This document shows positions 10,001-18,213 of a stretch of DNA of 45,578 nt, in pieces. Every line of letters begins with the position of its first letter. Position 1 is the first letter of the stretch. Under the pieces are notes generated by a model, which saw only the letters and a list, made by a program, of their open reading frames with translations, did no database searches and had not been told where the DNA came from. A program made the translations under genes and the position numbers. Location: the NCBI GenBank assembly GCA_021738565.1, contig JAIPBT010000036.1:1-45578 (forward strand), in the 5' to 3' direction. This DNA comes from Bacteroidales bacterium (GTDB lineage Bacteria; Bacteroidota; Bacteroidia; Bacteroidales; GCA-2748055).

Positions 10001-10109
10001 CGGGTATACGCCGGAGATCGGAAGCAATGATGTGCTTTCAAACGGGATTGACTACGGGATCTATCCCGTCACCGCGGTATATTCATTGGGATTGAACTTA
10101 ACATTCTGA
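7065..10109 (+). CDS. SusC/RagA-family TonB-dependent outer membrane transporter
   Basis: This 1014-residue protein imports oligosaccharides across the outer membrane using TonB energy. It has a signal peptide (1-29), a CarboxypepD_reg-like N-terminal domain (about 33-105, AGRVTAGDTGESLPSVNVII), the SusC signature VVVGYGK at 114-120, a plug domain with YGSRGANGVIIITTK at about 223-237, and a beta-barrel ending in the aromatic LNLTF expected for outer membrane insertion. Length and motifs are typical. The partner SusD gene starts 4 bp after the stop, which is the usual tight coupling. The preceding hydrolase gene ends 20 bp upstream, so all are probably one transcript. No histidine kinase gene or anti-sigma factor accompanies it; the regulator at 2532-5399 is the likely controller. 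An ATG at 7080 is an alternative start. Confidence 0.95.
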   Translation: MRKIKMNSICFVLFLLFGVLIAEQQVLAQQRMVAGRVTAGDTGESLPSVNVIIKGTTTGVISDFDGNYSIEVNSPDDVLVFRFMGYKDKEVRVGDQTVIDVVLELETMGLEELVVVGYGKVRKSDLTGSVSTVKADELNKITSSSPEQGLQGKVTGVQVTSTSGAPGAIPVVRVRGVGTFGNSSPIFVVDGVILDDISFLNSADIESLEVLKDASATAIYGSRGANGVIIITTKSGLAGGGKPQISFSTEYGIQTLAKKIDLLNGREFAVISNEIKAGSYNNIDAVPNTDWQELVFNPAPLQNHQLSVSGEGDISRYYMGISYFNQDGIIDKSNFRRISLKLNNVYKIGENFELGNNFTFAPHSQQNAPNVTYSVYRAQPVLEPYYDDGSYAVVYNVGNPLADLENSNNFNKGLRGVGNIYAQATLLDAITLKSSFGIDASYNKRESFTPAFTVYNPDGTASQQDNTYSDLNKGTTENLMWLWENTINYDKSFGEHRLNAVAGYTLQSVSSEIYSLSGENILRDDPSFWYISPAYIIDPANNIDKTQSIYNGVDAGQYYSMMSFLFRTNYTYRDKYIFTMTFRRDGSSKFSKENRFSNFPAFAAGWNLGREDFMQEVPLLSNLKLRASWGMIGNDKITYYDRYARVQSDIIAVMGLPDTSVPAASYGKSGNPDLKWETTTQTDVGLEFGLLNNKLSGEVDYYRRVTDDILVELSTPGHLGNGLGQRIRYNAASVLNSGFEFMLSYREVHENFSYNIRALASTVHNEVLSVGGNSGIDSTLVGGYLGNGQPVTLSRVGLPIGAFYGYVTDGIFQTVEDLQAYPHLSQAGLGDLRFLNTDGNDELNGNDRDYIGSPIPDLIYGFSFSMESRGFDLSVDLQGVAGNQIFNGKEVVRPDPYNFEQHVMDRWTGPNTSNTEPRPSFGGYNYLPSERFIQSGSFLRLRNVTLGYSLPGSLANRISAVRARIYIKGSNIHTFTKFTGYTPEIGSNDVLSNGIDYGIYPVTAVYSLGLNLTF

Positions 10110-10113
10110 AGTT

Positions 10114-11601
10114 ATGAACACAACAGCAAAAATAATTATCCTGTCAATCATGGTACTGCCGTTTGCAGCCTGTGAGGATTTTCTCGATATCAAGCCGCAG
10201 GGGCAACTGACCCAGGAGGTTTTCCCCACCACGGAATCAGATGCGATCCTGGCTACGAATGCAATATACACTACCTTACGTGAATGGCACTACCATTCCG
10301 GCGGATACCCCATCCTGGACATCATGAGCGACGATTCCCACAAGGGCAGCAATCCGAACGACCAACTCCCTACCCTGGGACCGTATGATACATTTGACCA
10401 TACAGCCACACAGGACGGACTGGACCGGTGGTGGAGTACCCTGTACGAAGGGATCAAACGAACCAACACGGTTATCGAAAAAGTTCCGCTTATCGATATG
10501 AATACTTCTCTCAGGGACAGACTGACAGGTGAGGCACACTTTGTGCGCGCACTGCTCTATTTCGACCTGGTAAGGGCATGGGGCGACGTTCCGCTGGTAA
10601 CCACCAATGAACCGCCGCTCAAACTGCACAGGACCTCTGCCGACTCAATATACCAGTTCATCATCGACGACCTGTCAGATGCCATCGATATGCTTCCGGA
10701 AAAAAGTGGATACGACGACAACAATTTGGGCAGGGCCGCCAAAGGGGCCGCATATGCATTGTTGGCCAAGGTTTACCTCTTCATGCACGACTATGAAAAT
10801 GCAGAGTTCCATGCCCTTGAAGTGATCGATTCTGATGAATACGACCTCGAACCGGTATTTGCCGATGCCAACGGCCAGAAGGGTGAACACGGTATTGAAT
10901 CGGTCTTTGAGATAGGAGCGCTTTCCGTTGCCGGAGGTTCAAACGGCGGGAACCAGTATGCAAACACGCAGGGTGTTCGGGGAACTCCGAACAGGGGCTG
11001 GGGTTTCAACCGTCCCTCGCTCGACCTTCAAAATTCATTTGAAGTGGGCGACCCGAGACTGGATGCCACGGTCATCTTCCTTGGTGAAGTGATCGACGGC
11101 ATTGAGATCCTGGGAGACGGGACCACGCCGGATGAAATCCTGGATGACCAGGAGAACGTGATCGAGATTGAATGCTACAACCAGAAGGTTTGGATCCCGG
11201 GAAATTCAACCGATACGCAGTTCGGACATAACCGACGCATCCTGAGATACGCCGATGTGCTCCTGATGGCAGCCGAGGCACTGAATGAGAACAACAAACC
11301 CGGACAGGCGCGTATCTATCTGAACATGGTACGGGAGAGGGCCAGGGAAGGCAACGGCGCCATCCTTCCTGATATCACGGAGACAGACAAGGACCTGCTC
11401 CGCGACCTGATCATTGAAGAGCGCAGACATGAACTTGCACTGGAAGGACACCGCTTCTGGGACCTGGTAAGAACAGGCAAGGCTCCCGAAGTACTCGGAC
11501 CACTGGGTTTTACGGAAGGAAAAAATGAATTGCTTCCGGTGCCCCAGACAGAATTGGATATATCACAGGGTTCACTAAAACAAAACCCTGAATATGAATA
11601 A
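10114..11601 (+). CDS. SusD/RagB-family glycan-binding surface lipoprotein
   Basis: This 495-residue protein caps the SusC transporter and binds glycan at the cell surface. The lipobox is FAAC with Cys20, followed by acidic residues (CEDFLDIKPQGQ), the pattern that sends Bacteroidota lipoproteins to the surface. The body shows SusD features: an N-terminal FLDIKPQGQLTQEVFPT stretch, helical TPR-like segments such as GEAHFVRALLYFDLVRAWGD (about 135-155) and AAKGAAYALLAKVYLFM, and the C-terminal signature EERRHELALEGHRFWDLVRTG near residues 432-452. It lies 4 bp downstream of susC. Family identity is certain; the glycan bound cannot be read from sequence and is inferred from the neighbouring enzymes. 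Confidence 0.95.
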   Translation: MNTTAKIIILSIMVLPFAACEDFLDIKPQGQLTQEVFPTTESDAILATNAIYTTLREWHYHSGGYPILDIMSDDSHKGSNPNDQLPTLGPYDTFDHTATQDGLDRWWSTLYEGIKRTNTVIEKVPLIDMNTSLRDRLTGEAHFVRALLYFDLVRAWGDVPLVTTNEPPLKLHRTSADSIYQFIIDDLSDAIDMLPEKSGYDDNNLGRAAKGAAYALLAKVYLFMHDYENAEFHALEVIDSDEYDLEPVFADANGQKGEHGIESVFEIGALSVAGGSNGGNQYANTQGVRGTPNRGWGFNRPSLDLQNSFEVGDPRLDATVIFLGEVIDGIEILGDGTTPDEILDDQENVIEIECYNQKVWIPGNSTDTQFGHNRRILRYADVLLMAAEALNENNKPGQARIYLNMVRERAREGNGAILPDITETDKDLLRDLIIEERRHELALEGHRFWDLVRTGKAPEVLGPLGFTEGKNELLPVPQTELDISQGSLKQNPEYE

Positions 11602-11638
11602 AAATGCAGAATCAATATTAACTATTAAATTCAAGCTT

Positions 11639-12889
11639 ATGAAAAAGAGACATGTTTATTTTGGAATGCTAATGATCGCAGCAATGTCATTCACACTGAT
11701 GCAGAGTTGCGAAAAAGAACCGGAGGAGCTGTTGCTCGAAACACTGACAGCAACCGGTGACATTGACCTTAACGGGGCAACGGCTCCGTCCAATGTACCT
11801 ACAGATGCAGTGATCACTGCCACGTTCAACGTGGACCTGGACCCGGCAACGGTCGATAACACAACCGTTACGCTGACCCAGGACTATGATGACGCAGATT
11901 TTCCGCTCGACATCAGTGTTAGCGGTAATACTGTCACCATTACTCCACAGAGCGAACTTGGCGGAGGCGCACTGTACCAATTGCAACTGACTGCAGGTGT
12001 TATGACCGCTGAAGGATTGGCGCTAACGGCGCTGACCCGTTCGTTCACCACCGAAGGAACATTTGTTCCTACAGGCGTGATCGCACACTGGAACTTCGAG
12101 GACAATGCTGACGATGTCGTTGGTGATTATGATCCAACAGCGGACCAGGTCGTGGCCATTACCTACACTGCTTCACGAAATGAAGCTGCAGGTAAAGCTG
12201 CAACTTTCGACGGTGATGCAAGTATCATTGAGGTCTCCAACGGAGATGTACTCATGAATACATCTGATTTCACCCTCAGTTTCTGGGTGAAAACCAATTC
12301 CGACCATACAGGCGGCCATTTTGTAATGGGACTCGGAGCTTTCTACGGCTTCCAGTATGAGATATTCGGAGGGTATGACGGAAGCAAGTTCGCTTTCTCT
12401 TACGAAGTTCCCGATCAGACCGGCGTTGTTGCCGAAGATATGTGGTTCCCCGCTGAAGCCACCGACAATACCAACGGCGGATGGCAGGGATGGGATTTCG
12501 CCAAGAGCCTCACAGCCGAGGAGATGATCGCGCTGCTGAAGGACAACTGGCTGCATGTGACCTACACTTACAACGGTGAGGAAAAGGCCGGTACCCTTTA
12601 TTTCAACGGTGAGAAAATGAAGAGTTTCGACTTCAACCTCTGGCCAGATGAAGATGCCAAGCGCAATGTCACCGGACTGAAATATATGGGATCAGAACCC
12701 GATGTGGTCAACGAACTGGCTTTCGGATTCATACAATCCAGGGCCGGAACAATGTGGGACAGCGAACCATGGGGCGGATATGACTTCCCCGATGCCAACC
12801 ACTTCAAAGGCCAGCTTGACGACATAAGGATTTTCCACAAGGCGCTTACAGCCACCGAGATACAACTGATGTATGACTCGGAAAAGTAG
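11639..12889 (+). CDS. Ig-like plus LamG-domain surface lipoprotein (SusE/F-position glycan-binding protein)
   Basis: This 416-residue lipoprotein begins at the ATG that gives MKKRHVYFGML and a lipobox cysteine at position 24, followed by acidic residues (CEKEPEE) that suggest surface display. The ATG at 11594, inside the end of susD, would add 15 residues in front of the signal and is less likely. Residues of about 38-145 form a Big_5 Ig-like domain (TATFNVDLDPATVDNTTVTL). Residues of about 155-410 form a concanavalin A-like LamG/Laminin_G_3 domain, with VIAHWNFEDNADD at its start and FKGQLDDIRIFHKAL near its end. By its place directly after SusCD it is probably a surface glycan-binding protein that helps hold the polymer; LamG domains can also occur in enzymes, but I see no catalytic part. 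A strong terminator hairpin follows. Confidence 0.85.
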   Translation: MKKRHVYFGMLMIAAMSFTLMQSCEKEPEELLLETLTATGDIDLNGATAPSNVPTDAVITATFNVDLDPATVDNTTVTLTQDYDDADFPLDISVSGNTVTITPQSELGGGALYQLQLTAGVMTAEGLALTALTRSFTTEGTFVPTGVIAHWNFEDNADDVVGDYDPTADQVVAITYTASRNEAAGKAATFDGDASIIEVSNGDVLMNTSDFTLSFWVKTNSDHTGGHFVMGLGAFYGFQYEIFGGYDGSKFAFSYEVPDQTGVVAEDMWFPAEATDNTNGGWQGWDFAKSLTAEEMIALLKDNWLHVTYTYNGEEKAGTLYFNGEKMKSFDFNLWPDEDAKRNVTGLKYMGSEPDVVNELAFGFIQSRAGTMWDSEPWGGYDFPDANHFKGQLDDIRIFHKALTATEIQLMYDSEK

Positions 12890-12923
12890 TAGTAGTTTAG
12901 GTTTCTAAATTCTCTCATGTTCG

Positions 12924-12956
12924 CGGAGGGTCTATAATAATGACCCTCCGTTTTTT
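12924..12956 (+). terminator. Rho-independent terminator inside the PUL
   Basis: CGGAGGGTC (12924-12932) pairs perfectly with GACCCTCCG (12942-12950) around a 9-nt A+T loop, followed by six T residues (12951-12956). It sits between the LamG lipoprotein and the next hydrolase gene, so partial termination would give more transporter and binding protein than downstream enzyme. An ATG at 12940 falls within this hairpin and is therefore a poor start codon. Confidence 0.85.
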
Positions 12957-12966
12957 AAAAACAGCT

Positions 12967-14937
12967 ATGAGCAGAGCAATTCATGTTTTGTTGCTGTTGG
13001 CAGGATGCATCTTTCTTTCCGGTGCATGCAACAGGGACCCTGAACAGTATGTACAACTTGTCAGGGTAAAGGTGGGCGACCATGTCATTTACAGTGATCA
13101 GACAAATGAAGATGTGCCTTCTGATGAACCGGTCACCATAGAGTTCAATAACGCACTGGATACCCTCACGGCCGGTGAGAATCTCCTGCTGTCCGGACAA
13201 AACGGAACGGCCACGTCTGCATCTGTTTCATATTCCGGCGATAGTAAAATTGTAACATTAACACCACTGGAGGACCTGGCACCCCTCACCGCATATTCAC
13301 TTTCCATCCTCGACGGTCTTACAGGCGCTGCTGGAGAGATTTTTCCGGGGGCATCCTACCAGTTTACAACCACGAATGGAACACTAAAGATCCTGTCAGT
13401 TACACTGAATGAGCATCCCTTTACCGAAGGTACGGAATTGCAGGGGATCAGCTATGAAAATATGAACATCGACATTCATTTCTCCGGCGCACTCGACCCG
13501 AACACCTATTCCACCTTCATGACCCTGACAGGCAATGCTCCCCTGTCATTCGAACTTTCTAATGACAGTACCGGTGTTACCATTACCAACACAGGTAACC
13601 TGGAAGACAATAAAAGACACTTTTTCAACATCTCTGCAAACCTTACCGCGGCGAACGGATATGCCTTCAAGGGATATTCAGCCTCCTTCTTCACCGCACT
13701 GGATTCCAGCTATAAATTTCCGGAAATACCTGATGACGAGCTCCTGGAACTTATTCAGCAGCAAACCTTTAAATATTTTTACGATTTTGCCCATCCTGTT
13801 TCGGGGCTGGCACGTGAGCGGAACAGTTCCGGAGAGGTGGTCACCACGGGAGGATCGGGTTTTGGACTGATGGCCGTTGTTGCAGGGATCGAAAGGAATT
13901 TCATCACCCGCGAAGAGGGGCTGGTACATTTCGATAAGGTAGTGAATTTCCTGGAAAGCTGCGACCGGTTCCACGGGGTATGGCCCCACTGGCTGAATGG
14001 CAGCACGGGGAAAGTATATCCCTTCAGTGAGAAAGACAATGGCGCCGACCTCGTGGAAACAGCCTTCCTGGTGCAGGGACTCCTCACTGTGCGGCAATAC
14101 CTCAGCCCGGCAGATACAGAAGAAAAAGAGCTCATCGATCGCATCAACCTGCTGTGGGAAACGGTTGAATGGGACTGGTTCACACGCAGCGGTGAATCGG
14201 TGCTTTACTGGCACTGGTCGCCAAACTACGGCTGGGAGATGAACATGCCCATCAGGGGATACAACGAGGCCCTGATCGTCTATGTCCTGGCATCGGCCTC
14301 CCCTGCCCATACCATTGATCCAGCCGTCTACCACGAAGGCTGGGCACGATCGGGGGCCATCACCAATGGAAACGATTTTTACGGGATCACCCTTCCCCTG
14401 GGATACGACTATGGCGGTCCCCTCTTCTTTGCCCATTACTCCTTCCTGGGACTTGATCCCCGGAACCTCAGCGACCAGTATGGAGACTACTGGGAGCAGA
14501 ATGTGAACCACACGCTCATCAACAGGATGCATGCCATTAACAATCCCAATGGGTATGTCGGCTATAGTTCAGACTGTTGGGGATTCACGGCAAGCGACGG
14601 CAACGAAGGTTACAGCGCGCACTCCCCCACGAACGACCGGGGGGTGATCACACCCACGGCAGCCATCTCTTCAATACCCTTCACCCCGGAAGCATCGATG
14701 GATGCGATCAGGCATTTCTACTACCGGCTGGGGGACCGCCTGTGGGGGGAATACGGCTTTTACGATGCCTTCAACACCACGGCAGGATGGTATGCCGGTT
14801 CATACATCGCCATCGATCAGGGACCCGAGGTTGTGATGATCGAAAATTACAGGTCCGGTTTGCTGTGGGACCTGTTCATGTCGGCCCCTGAAATCAGTAC
14901 CGGTCTCAGTAAACTAGGATTTACTTTTGAAAAATAA
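12967..14937 (+). CDS. GH144-like PF10091 hydrolase with two N-terminal Ig-like domains, lipoprotein
   Basis: This 656-residue lipoprotein (lipobox SGAC, Cys21) carries two Big_5 Ig-like domains (about 32-130 and 135-235) and then a PF10091 catalytic domain (about 245-655). The catalytic part starts LLELIQQQTFKYFYDFAHP and contains TTGGSGFGLMAVVAGIERNF, DLVETAFLVQGLLTVRQYL, RGYNEALIVYVLASASPAH and AIDQGPEVVMIENYRSGLLW. These stretches resemble characterised endo-beta-1,2-glucanases (GH144) more than the first PF10091 protein of the locus does. I chose ATG 12967 because the in-frame ATG at 12940 lies inside a terminator hairpin. The Ig-like domains resemble the one in the LamG protein upstream, suggesting shared spacer modules. 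The predicted role is to cut polymer into oligosaccharides. Family firm, substrate inferred. Confidence 0.85.
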   Translation: MSRAIHVLLLLAGCIFLSGACNRDPEQYVQLVRVKVGDHVIYSDQTNEDVPSDEPVTIEFNNALDTLTAGENLLLSGQNGTATSASVSYSGDSKIVTLTPLEDLAPLTAYSLSILDGLTGAAGEIFPGASYQFTTTNGTLKILSVTLNEHPFTEGTELQGISYENMNIDIHFSGALDPNTYSTFMTLTGNAPLSFELSNDSTGVTITNTGNLEDNKRHFFNISANLTAANGYAFKGYSASFFTALDSSYKFPEIPDDELLELIQQQTFKYFYDFAHPVSGLARERNSSGEVVTTGGSGFGLMAVVAGIERNFITREEGLVHFDKVVNFLESCDRFHGVWPHWLNGSTGKVYPFSEKDNGADLVETAFLVQGLLTVRQYLSPADTEEKELIDRINLLWETVEWDWFTRSGESVLYWHWSPNYGWEMNMPIRGYNEALIVYVLASASPAHTIDPAVYHEGWARSGAITNGNDFYGITLPLGYDYGGPLFFAHYSFLGLDPRNLSDQYGDYWEQNVNHTLINRMHAINNPNGYVGYSSDCWGFTASDGNEGYSAHSPTNDRGVITPTAAISSIPFTPEASMDAIRHFYYRLGDRLWGEYGFYDAFNTTAGWYAGSYIAIDQGPEVVMIENYRSGLLWDLFMSAPEISTGLSKLGFTFEK

Positions 14938-15011
14938 TGCAACTTATGAAAAATGGCAGGATCACTCCGGGTTCTAACCTTGCTAAAGGGCCGTTTCATT
15001 TCCTTAAAATC

Positions 15012-17249
15012 ATGCGTGCCAGCAGTTATGTAATTCTAATCCTGTTATTGACATGGATCGGACAGGCGGGATGTTCAGGTCCGCAGACCGGCACAGAAAA
15101 GCGAGAACGGTTTGTCGATTCACTGCTCGGAGAAATGACACTGGAAGAGAAGATCGGACAGATGACATTGTACACCAGCGGGTGGACCATCACGGGACCC
15201 GCGTTGGACAGCAACTACAGGCAATACATCATCGATGGCAGATGCGGAAATATCTTCAACGCGCATACGGTTGGTTACAACATGGAACTACAAAAGCTGG
15301 CCGTGGAAGAGTCACGCCTTGGCATCCCGCTGTTGTTCGGTTATGATGTTATCCACGGGCACCGGACCATCTTTCCCATCCCCCTGGGTGAAGCCAGCAG
15401 CTGGGAACCTGCACTTGCAGAACGTTCCGCGGCTCTTTCAGCAAGGGAAGCAGCAGCATCAGGCCTCAACTGGACCTTCAGTCCGGTGGCCGACCTGAGC
15501 CGTGATCCGCGCTGGGGGAGGATCGCGGAAGGATCGGGCGAAGACCCGCTGATCGGTGCACGGTTTACTGAAGCACGCGTAACAGGATACCAGGGTAGCG
15601 ATCTGTCGGACCGGAACACCCTTGCTGCCTGTCTGAAACACTTCGCCGTGTATGGGGCACCGGAAGCAGGCAGGGATTACAATACCGTGGATCTCTCCAA
15701 GCGTACCATCCGCGAAGTCTATATGCCCCCGTACCAGTCAGCCGTGGAGGCAGGGGTGGCCACAGCCATGGCCTCCTTCAACGAGATCAATGGTCAGCCC
15801 GCGACAAGCAGCAGGTATATTGAAGATATACTGAGACAGGAATGGGGATTCGAAGGAGTGCTGGTAACGGACTACGGCGCCATTGCAGAGCTAGTTCCGC
15901 ACGGGGTAGCCGCTGATTCGGCCCATGCCGGAGAGCTGGCACTCAAAGCAGGGGTGGACATGGACATGCAGTCCGGGATCTACATGAAAAATACCACGCG
16001 TATGATCCGGGAGGGGATCCTGGAAGAGGCGATCATCGATGAAGCTGTAAGGCGCGTATTGCGTCTGAAGTACGACCTTGGACTTTTTGAGGATCCCTAC
16101 CGCTACCTGGATGCTGAAAGAGAGAAGGAGGTGGTTCATGCACAGGAACTGCTCGACCATGCGCTGGAGGCGGGCCGCCGGTCAATCGTCCTACTGAAGA
16201 ATGAACCCTTCAATGGAAAAAAACTACTGCCGGTTCTTAAGCAGCCCGGGAGTATCGCACTGATCGGTCCCATGGCCGACAACGAAGTTGACATCATGGG
16301 GAGCTGGCATGCCGCCGGTGACCCTGGCATTGTGGTCACCCTGGCAGAGGGATTGAAAAACCGTTTTCCGGGGTCTGAAATCAAGACCACGGAAGGATGC
16401 GGCTTTTACGGCAAAGACAGGAGCGGTTTCAGCGAGGCGGTGAGGCTGGCAAACATCTCCGACCTGGTGATCCTGGCCATCGGCGAAAACTATGTCCAGA
16501 GCGGGGAGGCTGCCAGCCGGAGTGACATCGGACTGCCCGGAGTACAGCAACAACTGGCGGATGCCATTCTGAAAACGGGCAAGCCGGTGGTCACGGTAAT
16601 CTTTGCAGGAAGGCCGCTCACCATCAACCGGATCGACGAAAACCTACCGGCGGTACTATGGGCCTGGCAGCCGGGTACCCGCGGCGGAGACGCCGTTGCG
16701 GATGTGCTGTCGGGGGCATACAACCCTTCAGGAAAGCTCACGGTGACCTTCCCTCGGAATGTTGGTCAGATCCCCATCTATTACAGCACAAAAAATTCAG
16801 GCAGGCCCTTTGATGCAGACAACAAGTACACAAGCAAGTACCTTGATGTTCCCAACGAACCGCTTTATCCATTCGGTTACGGCCTCTCCTATTCAGAGAT
16901 CCGTTACAGCAACCTGGAACTGAATACCCATGAGATAAGCTTCACAGACACCCTGCAGGTCTCGGTCACCGTTTCAAACGAAGGTCCGTATGCAGCGGAA
17001 GAGATCGTTCAGCTTTACACCCGCGACCTGATCGGATCGGTAACACGTCCTGTTAAGGAATTGAAGGATTTCACAAAGATCAAACTTGCAGCCGGAGAAA
17101 AGCAGGTGGTCACCTTCTTCCTGACCGCTGACGATCTGAGGTTTTACGACATAGATATGAATTTCATCGCCGAACCCGGGGATTTCCTGGTCATGACCGG
17201 CCCTCACTCAGCGGATTTGCTAAGTGCAGAATTTAAACTTGAAAAATAA
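15012..17249 (+). CDS. bglX: GH3 beta-glucosidase, BglX type, lipoprotein
   Basis: This 745-residue enzyme removes terminal beta-glucose from oligosaccharides. The start at 15012 gives MRASSYVILILLL and a lipobox ending at Cys21; an ATG at 14937, overlapping the upstream stop, would put 25 unrelated residues before the signal. Cys21 is followed by SGPQTG without acidic residues, so a periplasmic location is likely. Domains are a TIM barrel (about 40-360; KHFAVYGAPEAGRDYNTVDL and nucleophile Asp287 in LVTDYG), an alpha/beta sandwich (about 380-590; GEAASRSDIGLP, where the acid/base Glu should lie) and a C-terminal fibronectin III-like domain (about 640-740). Length is normal for BglX. GH3 enzymes acting on sophorose are known from beta-1,2-glucan loci of Bacteroides, consistent with its PF10091 partners. 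Confidence 0.92.
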   Translation: MRASSYVILILLLTWIGQAGCSGPQTGTEKRERFVDSLLGEMTLEEKIGQMTLYTSGWTITGPALDSNYRQYIIDGRCGNIFNAHTVGYNMELQKLAVEESRLGIPLLFGYDVIHGHRTIFPIPLGEASSWEPALAERSAALSAREAAASGLNWTFSPVADLSRDPRWGRIAEGSGEDPLIGARFTEARVTGYQGSDLSDRNTLAACLKHFAVYGAPEAGRDYNTVDLSKRTIREVYMPPYQSAVEAGVATAMASFNEINGQPATSSRYIEDILRQEWGFEGVLVTDYGAIAELVPHGVAADSAHAGELALKAGVDMDMQSGIYMKNTTRMIREGILEEAIIDEAVRRVLRLKYDLGLFEDPYRYLDAEREKEVVHAQELLDHALEAGRRSIVLLKNEPFNGKKLLPVLKQPGSIALIGPMADNEVDIMGSWHAAGDPGIVVTLAEGLKNRFPGSEIKTTEGCGFYGKDRSGFSEAVRLANISDLVILAIGENYVQSGEAASRSDIGLPGVQQQLADAILKTGKPVVTVIFAGRPLTINRIDENLPAVLWAWQPGTRGGDAVADVLSGAYNPSGKLTVTFPRNVGQIPIYYSTKNSGRPFDADNKYTSKYLDVPNEPLYPFGYGLSYSEIRYSNLELNTHEISFTDTLQVSVTVSNEGPYAAEEIVQLYTRDLIGSVTRPVKELKDFTKIKLAAGEKQVVTFFLTADDLRFYDIDMNFIAEPGDFLVMTGPHSADLLSAEFKLEK

Positions 17250-17288
17250 TATATATATTTATATAGTGAGATAAATATATATATTTTT
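17248..17288. terminator. Bidirectional A+T hairpin terminator
   Basis: AATATATATATTTAT (17248-17262) is the exact reverse complement of 17271-17285, with an 8-nt loop, T residues through 17288 on the plus strand and an A tract before the left arm (17242-17246). It separates the convergent GH3 gene (stop 17247-17249) and the HipT-like gene (stop 17287-17289), and probably ends both transcripts. Confidence 0.7.
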
Positions 17289-18213
17289 AGATCAATCTTT
17301 TAAACCTCGATTCAACGACATTGACATATTTTTCCTGCATTTCTTCAGATAGAAAAGAATTATGAATCTCTTTGATCCATTTTGGTTTTGCATCGAAAAG
17401 GGTATCAACAGTTTTGGTAATTACCTTATCATTTAATTCACATCTTTCTCCGCCAAAATAGTTAATCAGCATTTGCTTTGTTAATTTTTTCCTCCTGCCT
17501 TGTAGTGTTAATGCTATCTCTTCAGAAGCATTTTCCAGTTCAATGGTAGTATTCAGCAAATCATAACATGGTGAAATTTCGATTTTGCCATTCTGATTAA
17601 TAATGGAAAAGTTCTTAAGATGCATGTCTTCATTCCCCGTAACAAAGCAGAAGATTACAAGTTTGAATAATTTTACCTTTTCTATAGCAGGAAAAGTGCA
17701 ATGCTCATTGATGAGATGAACAACTTTTTCCATGCTGTAATTGTATTTGGTATCACGAGATAATCCTGCCAACTGAGAGAAATCCTCAATGGGAATTTTG
17801 CCCTTTTGACCTTTTCTGTCAAATCTTTTAATAAAATAAGTTAATGTATTGTCTTTGGCCCATATCATCCCATGAATTGGTACATCAAAACCTATGGATG
17901 CTGCAAGACGCATTGTCAAGTCTTCATTTTCCGGCATTTGAGGATAAAAATGGTGCTGCGGTTTCAGTAAATATTTCCCGTATTTGTCAACGATATCAAA
18001 TTTCTCTTCCTTTATGTTTAATACAGCGCTAAGTTTTGGCTGAATCCCCTGAACGGACATTTTGCTGCTTCGGTAAAATGCTTCTTTCCTTTGCTCCTCA
18101 GCAGTGTATTCAAGACGTTTTAGCATCGATAACCGGGGTGACAATCGCTTAAGACCCTGCTCATTGTACCTGTTATCTCCTGATGGCAAATATGTAATCG
18201 GACATTTGTTCAT
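17287..18213 (-). CDS. HipA C-terminal-type Ser/Thr kinase (HipT-like toxin)
   Basis: This 308-residue kinase corresponds to the catalytic part of HipA toxins, which phosphorylate aminoacyl-tRNA synthetases and stop growth. Catalytic-loop residues Asp196 and Asn201 lie in NEDMHLKNFS, and the metal-binding Asp218 in CYDLLN. The autophosphorylation/Gly-rich loop is KMSVQGIQPKL at 51-61, with Ser53 and Gln55. Full-length HipA is about 440 residues and includes an N-terminal lobe; here that lobe is a separate gene immediately upstream, overlapping by 4 bp (ATGA). This matches the HipBST layout of E. coli O127, in which HipT is a short kinase and HipS the neutraliser. The target of this enzyme is not visible in the sequence. 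Family firm; toxin role inferred. Confidence 0.9.
   Translation of the reverse strand: MNKCPITYLPSGDNRYNEQGLKRLSPRLSMLKRLEYTAEEQRKEAFYRSSKMSVQGIQPKLSAVLNIKEEKFDIVDKYGKYLLKPQHHFYPQMPENEDLTMRLAASIGFDVPIHGMIWAKDNTLTYFIKRFDRKGQKGKIPIEDFSQLAGLSRDTKYNYSMEKVVHLINEHCTFPAIEKVKLFKLVIFCFVTGNEDMHLKNFSIINQNGKIEISPCYDLLNTTIELENASEEIALTLQGRRKKLTKQMLINYFGGERCELNDKVITKTVDTLFDAKPKWIKEIHNSFLSEEMQEKYVNVVESRFKRLI

Noticed and set aside
13678-14532. Open frame of 284 codons on the minus strand
   Set aside because: It lies entirely inside the second PF10091 gene and is a shadow of its codon bias.
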